Of a stretch of DNA of 64,000 nucleotides, positions 1 to 10,576 are shown one piece after another. The translations under genes and the position numbers were made by a program. Source of the DNA: Molanna angustata (lineage: Eukaryota; Arthropoda; Insecta; Trichoptera; Molannidae); contig OY754977.1 of NCBI GenBank assembly GCA_963576475.1, forward strand, positions 12,089,854-12,153,853, read 5' to 3'. Each line of letters begins with the position of its first letter. The first letter of the stretch is position 1. The notes beneath the pieces were generated by a model. That model ran no database searches and had not been told where the DNA came from. It saw only the letters and a program-made list of their open reading frames with translations.

Positions 1-154
1 CATCAATCAGTTCAGAACAAAATATTTTATTATTTAGCCATGTTTCAGTGAGACAAATTACATCATAGTCATTCTCTAAACAATTAAGTAGACATTCATT
101 TGTTTTTGTGCGCAGCCCTCCAACATTCTCATAAAAAATGTTTAAGGTATTCAT
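1..154 (-). pseudogene. LINE ORF2 N-terminus (endonuclease part), cut by window edge
   Basis: Read on the minus strand from the ATG at 154, the sequence is open to the left edge, about 51 codons. It contains YENVGGLRTKTNEC followed by DYDVICLTETWLNN. The pattern xxYxNVxGLRTK...hhhLTETWL is the start of the apurinic-like endonuclease domain of jockey/CR1-type non-LTR retrotransposons, where the E of LTETW is a catalytic, metal-binding residue. The rest of the element lies outside the window, so whether it is intact cannot be told. This is one of the few LINE pieces here that is not a 3' fragment. The clade is inferred from the motif only. Confidence 0.72.
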
Positions 155-454
155 TTTATTTTTTGAAATTTAAGGCAAGACACACGAGTACACTGGACTG
201 CCCTCAATAGCGCGACAACTATGGGAAAGGATGATTGGGATGATAGGGGAGGTCTGGGGAGAATAAATGAATTTAAATTAATGCAATGCTTACCTATACA
301 AATAATATTAAAGAGTTTAGAATAAACAAGTGATTTAGATATGTCTAGGCTGATGATTCCTCCAAAGACAAGGTCTCCACATACATGTACCCATTTATGC
401 ATATTTAGTACAATATAGCTTTCGCCACTTGAGATATCCAAAATCTGTGTATAG
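155..454. other. AT-rich spacer, nothing recognised
   Basis: A 96-codon minus-strand frame crosses this stretch, but it has no recognisable domain and overlaps the LINE start in another frame. I see no gene. Confidence 0.5.
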
Positions 455-565
455 TTTGTGGCAAATAACTTGAATACGTTGTGTGGGGTGTGCAGAGTGC
501 AAATTTTATTTTTTACTTGGTTGGTTTATGTATGATGGAAAATTCTCTAGTTGTTTACCGGCAAC
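455..565 (+). repeat. Copy of dispersed 'TTGGTTGGTATATGTGCAAA' repeat (diverged)
   Basis: It carries 'gtgcagagtgcaaatttt' and 'cttggttggttta', shared with copies near 3475 (-), 5365, 8515, 31385 (-), 46420, 54597 and 55635. No terminal repeats or coding potential are visible. The family is unclassified. Confidence 0.5.
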
Positions 566-789
566 TATAATATTGTAAAATTATATAATGTTCGATAATA
601 TGTTTTTTGCATCATGTTATTTTAAAATTGTGTATAAAGAAAAAGAGTGCAGTGAATTACGCAAAAAAAAATAATGGCTCGATTCAAATTTAAAAATAAA
701 ATAAAAGACTAATTAGACTATTCTTATCTGATAACTCTTAATTGCCACTCCTTGTCCATCATCTCTCACGTTCCACAACCTCTATCTTT

Positions 790-920
790 CTCCATTATTT
801 TAAATTTAATGTACCTACCACTACATTTTTTTTAAATGAATATGTCCTTGTTAAAAAAGTACATATACCTACATCTTCTTACATTCCCTAAATAAAGCAT
901 AATTACTTGATATTTTTTAA
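790..920 (-). repeat. AT-rich repeat segment shared with 7085-7165 and 47095-47165
   Basis: A segment with 'gaatatgtcc', then 'gtacatata', then 'cattcc', then 'aagcataat' occurs in the same order near 7100 and 47100. At the latter two sites it is followed by a tRNA-like 'gaacgaaatcg' block. It is probably part of the composite SINE-like family described at 925-1480. Confidence 0.4.
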
Positions 921-924
921 CAGA

Positions 925-1480
925 TTTTTAATTATCTCAATAGAGACGAAGTTGGAATATTTATTGTAGGAGAACCAGGAAATCAAGGCACCTACAGGGC
1001 TTACGACCTGTCATCGGCTGGTTTACGTGATCACTTTATGCGCTTGCGCAACGTTCACCAATTATGCCTTTTCAATGAGATCCCTATCAATTCAATTTTG
1101 AAAGTTCTATATATTGTAATACTGAAATTCTTTTCGCTTGAAAATAAGGAATTTTTACTACAGCCATCTATGGGTGAAATTATGAACAACAATCTTATTA
1201 TTTTTATTTATTTTGTTGGAACGCCATCTATTGAGAGAATTGGTTTTTTGTAAATAATGAAAGCTACAATTCTTATATCTGAGGTGACAATGCATTTTTC
1301 GCATAGAAGTCACCCCTGAATTGCGCCAGACTTATAAGGTCATTTTTGTCTTATTTACCTACTTGTACCAATGTGTAAGTAATCGAAATTACTCCATAAT
1401 TACTTGTGCTATAAGTGAATGAAATTGGTCGAGGCAGGATTCGAAATCGCGACCGCTGGATTCACTCTGCCGTCGACCCA
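925..1480 (-). repeat. Composite SINE-like element with tRNA-like head, full-length copy
   Basis: On the minus strand this starts near 1480 with a tRNA-like segment holding a B-box-like 'atttcgaatcctgcc'. It continues through 'cgcaattcaggggtgac' (about 1310-1330) and 'tatatagaactttc' (about 1100), and ends near 930 in 'gagacgaagttggaat'. The same order is seen at 47150-49270, where a LINE has split it, and its 3' half recurs at 41840-42095 and 53180-53440. The 3' part, 'gttgcgcaagcgcat ... cctgtaggtgcc', is the most conserved. Calling it a SINE is inference: the B box is seen, but a clean A box is not. Confidence 0.6.
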
Positions 1481-1499
1481 TCTATTTATGGCCTTACAT

Positions 1500-1560
1500 T
1501 ATTTTGGTTAGTTGGAAGAAATCGCCTAATGGCAATAAACCTGCCATTGTTCATGTTACG
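1500..1560 (+). repeat. Dispersed 'GGCAATAAACtCGCCAtT' repeat core
   Basis: 'ggttagttggaagaaat' followed by 'ggcaataaac' recurs at 51905-51965 (+) and, inverted, at 61310-61370, with weaker copies near 4295 and 5780. It resembles the 3' tails of lepidopteran LINEs. The 140-codon frame overlapping it is not a gene. Confidence 0.45.
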
Positions 1561-1939
1561 TACAATTCAATCATTATCTGTACAACTATTTTCAAAATTT
1601 AAATGTGTTCCATTCAAGACTGATTCAACCTACATACCTGTCCATCTCTTTCCCATATACACATCATTATCCCACTTTCGCATCATTATCCGGTCAGTGC
1701 TTATCATCTGTCAATCAACATTGTCATCAGTGAATGCATCAGTAACATGTACAATTAATGTATATCAAGTGAACAGTGAACAAGTGAAATATTGTGTAAC
1801 CAGTGATTATCAAACCAGCAAACAAACATTCAAATAAGTTATCATCATCCTCATAAAATTATAGCCGGCCATTAAAGGAAAAACTCTTTAAATTGAAGCT
1901 ACCTAATAGTAGGTACACATTATTGCACATTAAGTAAAA

Positions 1940-2657
1940 CTAGTTGCATGTAACACATGAGATCCAACTGTCGATGGCGATAGTATGTATAATTGAAGAA
2001 TACGTACCAAACTTAAACACAAATGAATGAATATTTTAAGATATTTTGTTTTCTATATAAAACATGTAGGTATGTATGTCGGGATAGGATAGTATGGAGG
2101 TCGGTCTGTTTTTCCAAAACAGAATATGAAAACAGCATGATGGTTTGTATGTATGTTTGGAGATCAAGTAGGTATTAAACTATTAAGTGAGATATTGTGT
2201 AGTGTATACTGCTTTACAAATCGTATATTTTTACCAATTTTCAGCATTCTAGCATTTATGGTTTTTGAAATACATGAAAAAATACAGTAAAATTTCAAAA
2301 GTTGATAACCCCTGACTGAAACAAAAATTTAAAATTCTGAGTATAAAAAATTTGTAGGCCTATAGCTTTGTATATATTCTGAAATTTTAGGCTCTGTGCA
2401 TTGAGTGGATCAGAATTTATAAGGGACACACACACACACAGACACACTAATTGTTCTAATCTGAATTCTGAGTAGGTAAATCAATATATAATATATAGAA
2501 CATATATGCTGCGAAGCCTCTAAATTGATGTTTTTTGACTTCAAAGTTGGAAAAACGGTGAAAAATATAGACCCTGCATACAAATCTCGCATACCTTGGC
2601 TTGATACTTTGTTGATATGTAAAGAGAAATAAATCTCTTGAACAAATCGACAGTTGA
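1940..2657 (-). mobile_element. HINE/Helentron-like non-autonomous element, copy A
   Basis: It begins on the minus strand at 2657 with TCAACTGTCGAT. A (TG/TC)n microsatellite follows at about 2428-2447. Near its other end are the inverted motif ATCGACAGTTGGA, a hairpin (CATGT-gtt-ACATG) and the terminal CTAG, followed by T. The same layout occurs at 59854-60905. Subterminal inverted repeats, a microsatellite, a 3' hairpin and a CTRR-T end together are the published hallmarks of Helitron-related interspersed elements of the DINE-1/HINE type. There is no transposase frame, so it would be mobilised in trans. Confidence 0.7.
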
Positions 2658-2697
2658 ATAAATAAATATACAATACTTAATAGTGGAGAGTAAAAAA

Positions 2698-2869
2698 AAT
2701 ATTACATTATGTCCTATTCTGATTCATTTCAGAGTACGAAAATATTACATTATGTCCTATTCTGATTCATTTCAGAGTACGAAAATATTACATTATGTCC
2801 TATTCTGATTCATTTCAGAGTACGAAAATATTACATTATGTCCTATTCTGATTCATTTCAGAGTACGAA
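2698..2869. repeat. Tandem array, 4 copies of a 43-bp unit
   Basis: Units start at 2698, 2741, 2784 and 2827 and look almost identical. Each holds 'atgtcctattctgatt'. The inverse of this stretch, 'aatcagaataggacat', lies at 2958-2973. Confidence 0.9.
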
Positions 2870-2974
2870 AATGTCTAACCAACGGGCGACCGTGGATAAA
2901 AGGATTTCATCCACGCGGTGTGACGTAATGAGTCACATACGGATAAATTTAGACCTAAATCAGAATAGGACATA
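2837..2974. repeat. Short inverted-repeat (MITE-like) unit with amplified left end
   Basis: The left arm 'atgtcctattctgatt', in the last unit of the 43-bp array, is the reverse complement of 'aatcagaataggacat' at 2958-2973. About 105 bp lie between them. The left arm is the part that was tandemly multiplied. A 92-codon frame here is a by-product. Confidence 0.6.
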
Positions 2975-3474
2975 TTCTTTGTCTAATTTTAATCTATTAT
3001 TATTCTTTTTTTCTTACACTACTAAATTAAATAGAATATGGCAAAAATGTTTACAAATTAATAATTGTCAGTTATTGTTTGTGTATTCAATAAAATACAT
3101 TCTTGACTTGACATGAAAATTTTGAGAAATACTTGTTTGATAATAATACTCATAAGATGTGATGACTTGGCACAGATGGTACATCAAACAGCTATATACT
3201 TAACTTTACATTATGTAATTTAACTACACTGTTTAATTAATGTTTTTATTGTGTATTGTCAAAGGGTACCCTGATAGAAACGGGATAAAAAGCGCTAAGG
3301 CGAAAAAGAATTGTGTATTGTGTGGATGTACATAGACTAAGCAAAAACATTTAATGGAATTAGTAAATAAATTAAATAAATATAGACAGGTATAGAAATA
3401 ATGGAATCAACAAGTGCATGCAAAAAAATACCAAATATTTGTATTATAATGCATCTTGTTACAGAGGCTGGAAA

Positions 3475-3570
3475 ACTTCTTCATGGGCCTTTTAGTCGTG
3501 GAGGAGAGCGGTTTGCGCATATACCAACCATGCAAAAAAAACATACAAATTTTGCACTGCGCGCTCACAT
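3475..3570 (-). repeat. Copy of dispersed 'TTGGTTGGTATATGTGCAAA' repeat
   Basis: Inverted 'gcggtttgcgcatatacc' and 'aaattttgcactgcgcgc' match the family core. The 67-codon frame 3401-3604 spans it and is not supported as a gene. Confidence 0.55.
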
Positions 3571-5364
3571 GACGGGCTCAAAAGGTTTTCCACTATGTTG
3601 TTGATTGACAATCAATAGATCAAAAAAAAGTAAAAATTTATTTTATTTTCAATTTATACACTATTATCAATCTGTCCATTTGAGAAGTACCTCTGACAAA
3701 GAAAATATACAAGATTGACAGGAAAAACAGAACTAGAAGTCGAGGCCACCCAAGAAAGGGAACCAGACCAAATGACCGACATTCTGGAGGTGGAAAATGT
3801 AGGAAATACCTAGTAATAAAATATAAGTAGGTACTAGATAAAAGTACCAAATCCAAGTGTTTTTTTTTTATACATGCTGTTATCAAAAGTTAGTCCCAAA
3901 GTGATTTTACTATTATTTTACTACAAATGATAACCAATATATAATTAAAGAATATTTTATGTTTTAAAAAATCACGTTTTTAATTAAGTAAGTAATAGTA
4001 ACTACTACAGATAAAGTAAATACAAGGGTATTTATTTATAACTACTTATCACATTGTAACAAGAGCAATGTTTTTTTTAATATTATCAATGTTTATAAAC
4101 ATGATATTAATGTCTATTATACCTTCATGATAGTAACAAACAATATAATTACAGAATAGTACTATAAATATAATACTCCATACACTTGCATATTATAGAA
4201 AAAATGTCAATTAAGAAATTACAAATTAAAAACTTATTTGAATATTAAGGAAAATATCTTAATCAAGAATTAAATATGTATAAACACTTTCTCGTATCCT
4301 GCGCAAGTGGCGAGATTATTGCCAAAGGAAAATGTTTTCAGTCCAGAGAAGCATGAATTTCGTGAAAAATAATTTTAATTTCATGATTACCTACATCAAA
4401 TATTTATTATTTGTTGAGATATTTGATTAAAATTAAATCCAAATTGAATCTAGTTGGAAAAACACTGAATAAATCTCTTATAATCTGCACAAATTGTGAG
4501 CCTACAATCAAATTACAATTTCTTAGAACTCGTCATTCAACCAAAATTAATAAAAGATAATATTAATTTACTGTATATCAAGCGACGCCGGTAGTTAAGC
4601 GACATTATTATTACCTAATTATTTTCACTATTTTTTTGACATATGCGTTTTAAGTTGGTTACGAAATCATTGAACTTTAAAACATGATAGAATATAAAGT
4701 TGCTGATAATACAAATACAGCTTCTACTGTCGTAAATCGGTTTCTAGAGAATCACAAAAAAAACTATAAACATTATACTCATATAATATGTACTTCAAAT
4801 ATAAAATAATAACTTACTCCAGTGTACAAAATTTCTGGGTTGACATTTGGCGCTGGCAGAGATGAATAAAATGCCTTTTGAAGTTTAAAGATTTTATTCA
4901 CAGTTCGAAGCATATTTTACGCTACTTATTTATGTACTTTAAAAATTGTACTAATCTACGACAAGACACTCCGCTAAATAAAAAAATACAAGTGAATTTG
5001 AAATGTTTTGCCGTATCTCGTGGAAGTTCGCGCCGGTCACAACTTGTATAATTATAAACTGATAAAAAATTGTTTGTCTCTTCCAGTCGCATGTGTTATA
5101 TTATCATTCTATCGCATATTTTTTTATGCGCAGGCGCAAAGTCGTTTCTGATAATGGTAACATTCATCACTGAAATAAACCAGCTGTTGTTAAACTGTGA
5201 AGATAATTACAGATATCGGAAATGTATATTTTACATTACATTGCTTCTAGAGCAACTAACAGGCAATGTCACCAAAGCCGATTATATTTTTTTAATTTAT
5301 GTAATATTTTAAATAAATAGGATGTGCGATTGGAAAGACATTTTGATTCAAACTGAACCCGTCA

Positions 5365-5455
5365 CGTGGGGGCGAAGATCGCAAATTCATTTTTTTGCTT
5401 GGTTGGTATATGTGCAAACCGCCCCCCTCCACACCGAAAAACCTCAATAATTTTG
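5365..5455 (+). repeat. Copy of dispersed 'TTGGTTGGTATATGTGCAAA' repeat
   Basis: 'gcttggttggtatatgtgc' is followed by 'aaaccgcccccctccacacc', the best-preserved form of the family core in the window. Confidence 0.6.
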
Positions 5456-6374
5456 ATGGCATCTATACCTACAACCTACAATAGAGCAATAAAACGGTTT
5501 CAATGTTAACGAGTGGAATAAATTACTCTGGGCTGGTAAACCTATCGACAAATACTTCTGAACAACCATATGCAACAAAACATACTGTACATAATCTCAT
5601 GAGGTTATCAACACACATTTATTTATTTAAAAAATGAACCATGAAATAATTTGTACATTGTTCAAAAAAAAAATGTCACTGAAAGTTAAATTAGTTGCAG
5701 TGCACTGAAAAATGTTATATATTTATCTCTTTATACATATGTAATATAAACAAATATAATGCACACTCGCGGGCTTACTGTCATTAGGCAATTTATTTCA
5801 ACCAACAAAAGTGACAATTAAAATAAACTGCACAAAAATGTATTTAAATATTATATCGAATATTCATGTTAAATAAGAAAATGATATATAAAAAATATAA
5901 TGGTTTAAGGAAGTGTTGAAAATAAATGAGGAATATCTGATATAGAAAAGTTAGTAAAATTTTAGAATTCACATTGTTTATACAATAATTATAAAAAAAA
6001 AACTTTCAACAAAAACTCTGTTTTTTTTTGCTTTGTATTTTTGATTGTTAGTCCCGGCCTCTAATCTTGCCTCTACCGATTTTTTTTACCAAAAGTACAA
6101 GCATATTTTTAATTGAGTGTATGAGGATCACCATGTTATTGTAATCAAGTTCTTAAAAAATGCTATAACAATAATTGCAAGCAACTTTAGTTTAATTTAA
6201 CATTGCTTTTGTTATTGTGGTGATTGCACGCAACTAAATTGTCTGCATACAGGTTTCTCATTGTATCGATGTTACCATAGTAAAAAATAAAAATAATTCC
6301 AGTTTCTTTGAGAGTCGGTGATGATAGTGACGGCGACAGTTTCGTTGTTCGACGTATATCGCTTCGTCGCCAAA

Positions 6375-8015
6375 ATGGATAACGTTGATATCAACATCAA
6401 ATTAATAAAACTCATCGAAAAAAATCCCGTCATATACGATAATTCGATGAACTATGAAAATAAAAAGGATTTGATAGACATAGCGTGGACAAAAATTGCA
6501 ACCGACTTAAGCAAGTCAAGTAAGTGTTTTAAATACAGAGCTTGTGTGACGTGCTCTTCGTTTTAGTTGAGTTGAGACAACATTAATATATTATGTCTAT
6601 CGATGATAATAACGTTGCTTGCAACTTTTCATTTTGTGAAAACCACAATTCTCTAAATATAACAGCCGCATCACTTATATTTTATCTTTTAACGTCGTTT
6701 GTTGATATTTATTATGTTTCGATGAAACATTGCGTAGGTATATTTTGTTTAAAATACATATGATTGTTAGTGTGGATATGATAAATATTTTTTTTCATAT
6801 ATAATATAATATTTTTGTTATTAATATCTCTGAAATATGTACTTACTAGTACCTATTCTCAAAGGCAAACCAAAACGCGCAATATTGCTCGTGATATTGA
6901 TCACGGTAAACCTTATTGCGACTGATTCAAGGTTCAATAAATAAATTTATGGCATAATATTAAGGATTAAGTATATTATTAATTAATATTTTAGTACAGA
7001 AGAATTAAAGGCAATCGAAAAAAATATACCTTCATACTTTACATTTTAACAGTTCCATAATTTCAACACATTTCATAATTAACATTTTTTTTAAATAAAA
7101 AGAATGAATATGTCCCTGTAACAAGTACATATACATCCTCATACATTCCTTAAACTAAGCAGTAATGCTTTTGCTATAGGTGAACGAAATCGTTCGTGCG
7201 CTAACCGCTCTGCCACCACCCATCTTTCCTACAATTGTATGTGTTTGCAAATATTTTAGTGGCGTAAAGTTTTTAATTGTAAACAAATAAGTAATCACTA
7301 CTTTTACTACGCAATTTTTTTTAAGCAACTTTAGCGGAATTCGCAAATAATACTACTTTAAAATATTTAAAAACTTCAGTATTTTACTTATAATTAGGTA
7401 CTATTTTTACTTTAAATTAATATATTTCTGTTTTTAGTTGAATGGTGCAAGTTTAAGTGGAAAAATTTACGCACCGTATTTTTCCGAAGATTGAAACAAA
7501 AGTCCAACAAAGGAAGGAGATATTATTTGGCCAAGCATATGCAATTTATACTGCCATTTTTTCAAGTAAGAGCACACGCGAACAATGTATTAGTCCCGTT
7601 TATAAAAAAAGAAATTCAAATAACCGATATTAACGAAATACAAAATTCATCGTGTGACGACAATAATATCACAGCGGAAAACATAATGGCTGAGTCTGAC
7701 AATGATGACAATTCGAGAGAAACCGTCACCAACAGCGATAATTCATTTTGCGAACCTCCAAGTCCTACCGAGCCTAAATATCTCAGAAGAAAACACGATA
7801 GTATTGAATCAATAGAAGAGAGTAGTTTTATAAACAATTTACCAAAGAAAAAATATAAAAATAGTAATGAAGATTCTATGAAGCATTTTCTGCAGAGCTT
7901 ATTTTATGATGTCAAACAAATGAACGATACACAGATGCGGAGGTTTAAAAGGGAAGTGATGAAGGTGGTAGACGATATTTTAACAGAAGGGGAAGCCGAT
8001 GATTCTCACAGTTGA
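6375..8015 (+). CDS. MADF-BESS domain transcription factor, two exons
   Basis: Exons 6375-6519 and 7438-8015 join in frame (phase 1 into phase 1, GTAAGT donor, TTTTTAG acceptor) to give 240 aa. Residues 5-95 form a MADF domain, a Myb/SANT-related DNA-binding fold. Visible marks are LIKLIEKNPVIYD, then IAWTKIATDL at the end of exon 1, then WCKFKWKNLRTVFFRRL and YYLAKHMQFILPFF in exon 2. Residues 195-230 match a BESS motif (FLQSLFYDVKQMNDTQMRRF), which mediates protein-protein contacts and dimerisation in the family. Between them lies an acidic, Ser/Asn-rich linker with basic patches (LRRKHD, PKKKYK) that could serve nuclear import. The start at 6375 is chosen because MADF begins only a few residues later; an in-frame ATG at 6318 would add 19 residues with no family feature. 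The target genes cannot be read from the sequence. Confidence 0.87.
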
Positions 8016-8048
8016 AAAAATTAGAAAACTTTGTATATTTAATTTTCA

Positions 8049-8262
8049 ACCTTCGTTGCTCAGTTGCTTAGGTATTATACTGTTGATCCAAAGGTCCCGG
8101 GTTCGATTCCCGGTGGAGACACAATTTTTAGTTGTGTTTTCAGTCTGGATATGTGAGACGATTAATATCGTAAGTCTCCAGAATGTGGCAACTTGTTATT
8201 GGATGCGTGTTAAATTGATATTTGGCATAGTACCTGTTAGTTGCCCGAGAAGTAATATCTTC
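8049..8262 (+). repeat. tRNA-derived SINE, in the 3' UTR of the MADF-BESS gene
   Basis: The tRNA-like head has 'ttgctcagttgctta' (A-box region) and 'gggttcgattccc' (B box). A body follows with 'tcagtctggatatgtgag', 'agtctccagaatgtgg' and 'agttgcccgagaagtaat'. Sister copies lie at 29865-30079 (+), 57015-57253 (-) and, truncated, 18013-18100. It begins 33 bp after the TGA of the gene, so it is probably transcribed as part of the 3' UTR. Confidence 0.85.
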
Positions 8263-8301
8263 TTCTTCTTCCTTCTTCATTTGGGGTCAGCGGTAATATG
8301 A

Positions 8302-8307
8302 AATAAA
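8302..8307 (+). promoter_or_regulatory. Candidate poly(A) signal of the MADF-BESS gene
   Basis: AATAAA, just downstream of the SINE and 287 bp after the stop codon. This is the first clear hexamer after the coding region. Confidence 0.45.
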
Positions 8308-8514
8308 ATAAAAAAATACATTTACCTATATTATACAAGTATTTATCATAGCATGACAAAATATAATAAAATGTTCGTAAATTGGAATGTGCAAAAATAT
8401 ACAATACCTACAATAAATAAAGTTTTTACTTTCCACTTCTGTGTCTCAAATGGAGTGTCTGAAGGGACGGGAGGGACTGAATATTGCAACGCATGTCGGG
8501 TAGATATTTCGCCA

Positions 8515-8665
8515 AATATCTTGAACTTTGTGTCTTTTTGCTTCGTTGGTATACGTGCAAATCGCCCCCCTTCTCGGAGAAATGGCTCAAAATATAAAAT
8601 TGCTTGATATGTATATGTGCAAACTGCTCCCCTCCATGTCGAAAATTCTAAAGTTATTTGCCGGA
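8515..8665 (+). repeat. Two adjacent copies of the dispersed 'GGTATATGTGCAAA' repeat
   Basis: 'cttcgttggtatacgtgc' with 'aaatcgccccccttc' is followed within 60 bp by 'tatgtatatgtgcaaactgc' with 'tcccctccatg'. It looks like a partial duplication of the repeat core. Confidence 0.5.
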
Positions 8666-8696
8666 AACATATATTAGTGTCACTCTATACGTATAC

Positions 8697-9087
8697 TACC
8701 CAGTATTCAGTAACTATTGTAACTAAAATAGGAACATACTAAAATTGTAGATTTTAGAATTACGGTCTTATTTCAGCGTTATAAAATATCAGCATGGACT
8801 AAATGGAATAAGAACGTACCTATATTGGCCGGAACGTTCTTAAAAAGTTACTGAATCAGACGTATTTTGAATAATTATGAAAATGATGAATTTTTCTTAA
8901 TTTTCATAATTATTCATAATACGTCTGATTCAGTAACTTTTTTAGAACGTTCAAGCCAAAATAGGTACGTTATTATTCCATTTAATCCAAGTTTATATTT
9001 TATAACGCTAAAATAAAAACGTAAATCTAAAATCTACAATTTTAGAACGTTCCTAATTTAGTTCCAATAGTTACTGAATACGGGGTA
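8697..9087. mobile_element. Foldback MITE, about 390 bp, probable TA target
   Basis: The left half from TACCCAGTATTCAGTAAC is the imperfect inverse of the right half ending GTTACTGAATACGGGGTA, over nearly its whole length. The centre is near 8890 ('ttttcttaattttc'). With TA taken as the target duplication, the TIRs start CCC(A/C)GTATTCAGTAAC. TA targets are typical of Tc1/mariner-related MITEs. There is no coding sequence. Confidence 0.75.
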
Positions 9088-9345
9088 TTGATACGTTCCC
9101 CTAGGCAAGCAGGGTTTTACTTCGCTGTCTTATCGCCACTGACGAATAATTAAGTATTCATAATAATCATAATTGTATCGACAAGCTGTCAAAATAATTA
9201 ACTCATCTGTTAATGACATTAATTCGAGTTAATATTTCATGGTTGGTATGACATATTTTTAAAAATATAGATTTTAATTTCATTAAATAATTATAATTGC
9301 TGGCTATCTGGGCACTTTAATTTACGTTGATGAGTAACGAATTCA

Positions 9346-9530
9346 GGGGGGCAAGTCTGGTTCAATCGGCGAAATCAAAACCCTCACGATTACCCATATC
9401 ATGGATATAATTATTATATGGAGTTCTATAATATCTTTAGATGCCATAGAACTCCGTACGATAATTAATATCCATGATATGGGTAATCACTAGGGTTTTG
9501 ATTTCGCCGGTCGAACCAGACTTGCCCCCC
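9346..9530. mobile_element. Foldback MITE (GGGGGGCAAGTCTGG family), copy 1
   Basis: Arms start GGGGGGCAAGTCTGGTTC and end with the inverse, and pair over about 85 bp each. Sister copies are at 9934-10117 and 30216-30400. The arms of this copy differ at several sites (CAATCGG against the inverse of CCGGTCG). Confidence 0.8.
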
Positions 9531-9933
9531 AGTACAGCATGTTTCATACCAAACTGTACTTACATACATATTGCAGTTGTAGATTGCTTTACTGCAAATT
9601 TGTGCAATTTGAATACTAAGCACAGACGCACAACGTGTTTGGAAAGATTTGAAGGTCGCTATTTTTTATGCTAAGTTTTTTTTACATAAACTCGTAGGTA
9701 TCACGAAGGAGCAGTTTGCGTTGCTAAACCGTGTGCATTTGGAGGACACGTGCCTTGAATTGAACACGAGTTTTTAAATGCATTAGCGCAACAAACTAGT
9801 GCATAATTCGAGGCAGTACTTGCCTCCTAATCAACACGGAAAGGCAAATACGTAGCCGGATCAAATAAATTCTTAAGGGGGCGACTGCTGCCAACGTACC
9901 TTTTTTTCAAATTGACATAGCATCACTACTAAA

Positions 9934-10117
9934 GGGGGGCAAGTCTGGTTCGTGCGGCGAAATCAAAACCCTAGTGATTACCCATATCATGGATATAATT
10001 ATCGTATGGAGTTCTATGACATCTAAAGATATTGTAGAACTCCATATAATAATTATATCCATGATATGGGTAATCACTAGGGTTTTGATTTCGCCGCACG
10101 AACCAGACTTGCCCCCC
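9934..10117. mobile_element. Foldback MITE (GGGGGGCAAGTCTGG family), copy 2, near-perfect arms
   Basis: The two arms are identical (inverted) for about 68 bp from the ends, including a change private to this copy: CGTGCGG instead of the family's CGACCGG, present in both arms. The hairpin tip lies near 'gacatctaaagatattg'. Confidence 0.85.
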
Positions 10118-10228
10118 AGAACGAATCATTTTGAAAAAAATAAATTAGTTTGGATATTAATAAAGAAAAATATAAGTACCTGAACCTTTTAATTATGATC
10201 TGTATATATTCTTGTAGAAAAATAATAA

Positions 10229-10576
10229 GCATACCCCGATTTTTGACATTTATCTTATATTTCTAAAAAACTTAGGTAAAAATTTTAGGTAAGTATATAT
10301 TTTTTTAAATTAAAGAACAAAATATCTGTAAAAATATGTTGTGACGTTGCATTTATACATCAGGTTAATTAAATAAACCAAAAATACTTTTATTTCACAA
10401 TGGCGCTAAATGAAAAAGAAATTTTTTTTAGGTTTATTTACTAAACCTGAAGCATTAATATAACGCCACGAAATATTTTTCCAGATATTTTTGTTTTCTT
10501 TTATTAAAAAAAATATTGCTCTACGCCTTATGGTTTATTAAAAATATAAGATAAACGTTGAAAATCGGGGTATGCC
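10229..10576. mobile_element. MITE with long inverted arms (GCATACCCCGATTTT ends)
   Basis: The left end GCATACCCCGATTTTTGAC is matched by the right end AAAATCGGGGTATGCC. The arms stay complementary inward: 'tcaggttaattaaataaacc' on the left mirrors 'aggtttatttactaaacctg' on the right. Total is about 348 bp, with no coding capacity. Confidence 0.75.

Larger units (their letters stand above)
2975..6374. other. Intergenic AT-rich DNA, no gene recognised
   Basis: Apart from dispersed-repeat copies near 3475 and 5365 and weak relics near 4295 and 5780, I see no exon-like segment, RNA gene or intact element. Frames of 67-82 codons here lack family features. Confidence 0.5.

Noticed and set aside
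1415..1837. 140-codon frame
   Set aside because: It crosses a tRNA-like SINE head and the 'ggcaataaac' repeat core, and its residues show no family pattern.
8049..8120. tRNA-gene call (also at 29865 and 57253)
   Set aside because: The A and B boxes are present, but the heads are diverged and are followed by a shared SINE body and A-rich tail. These are SINE promoters, not tRNA genes.
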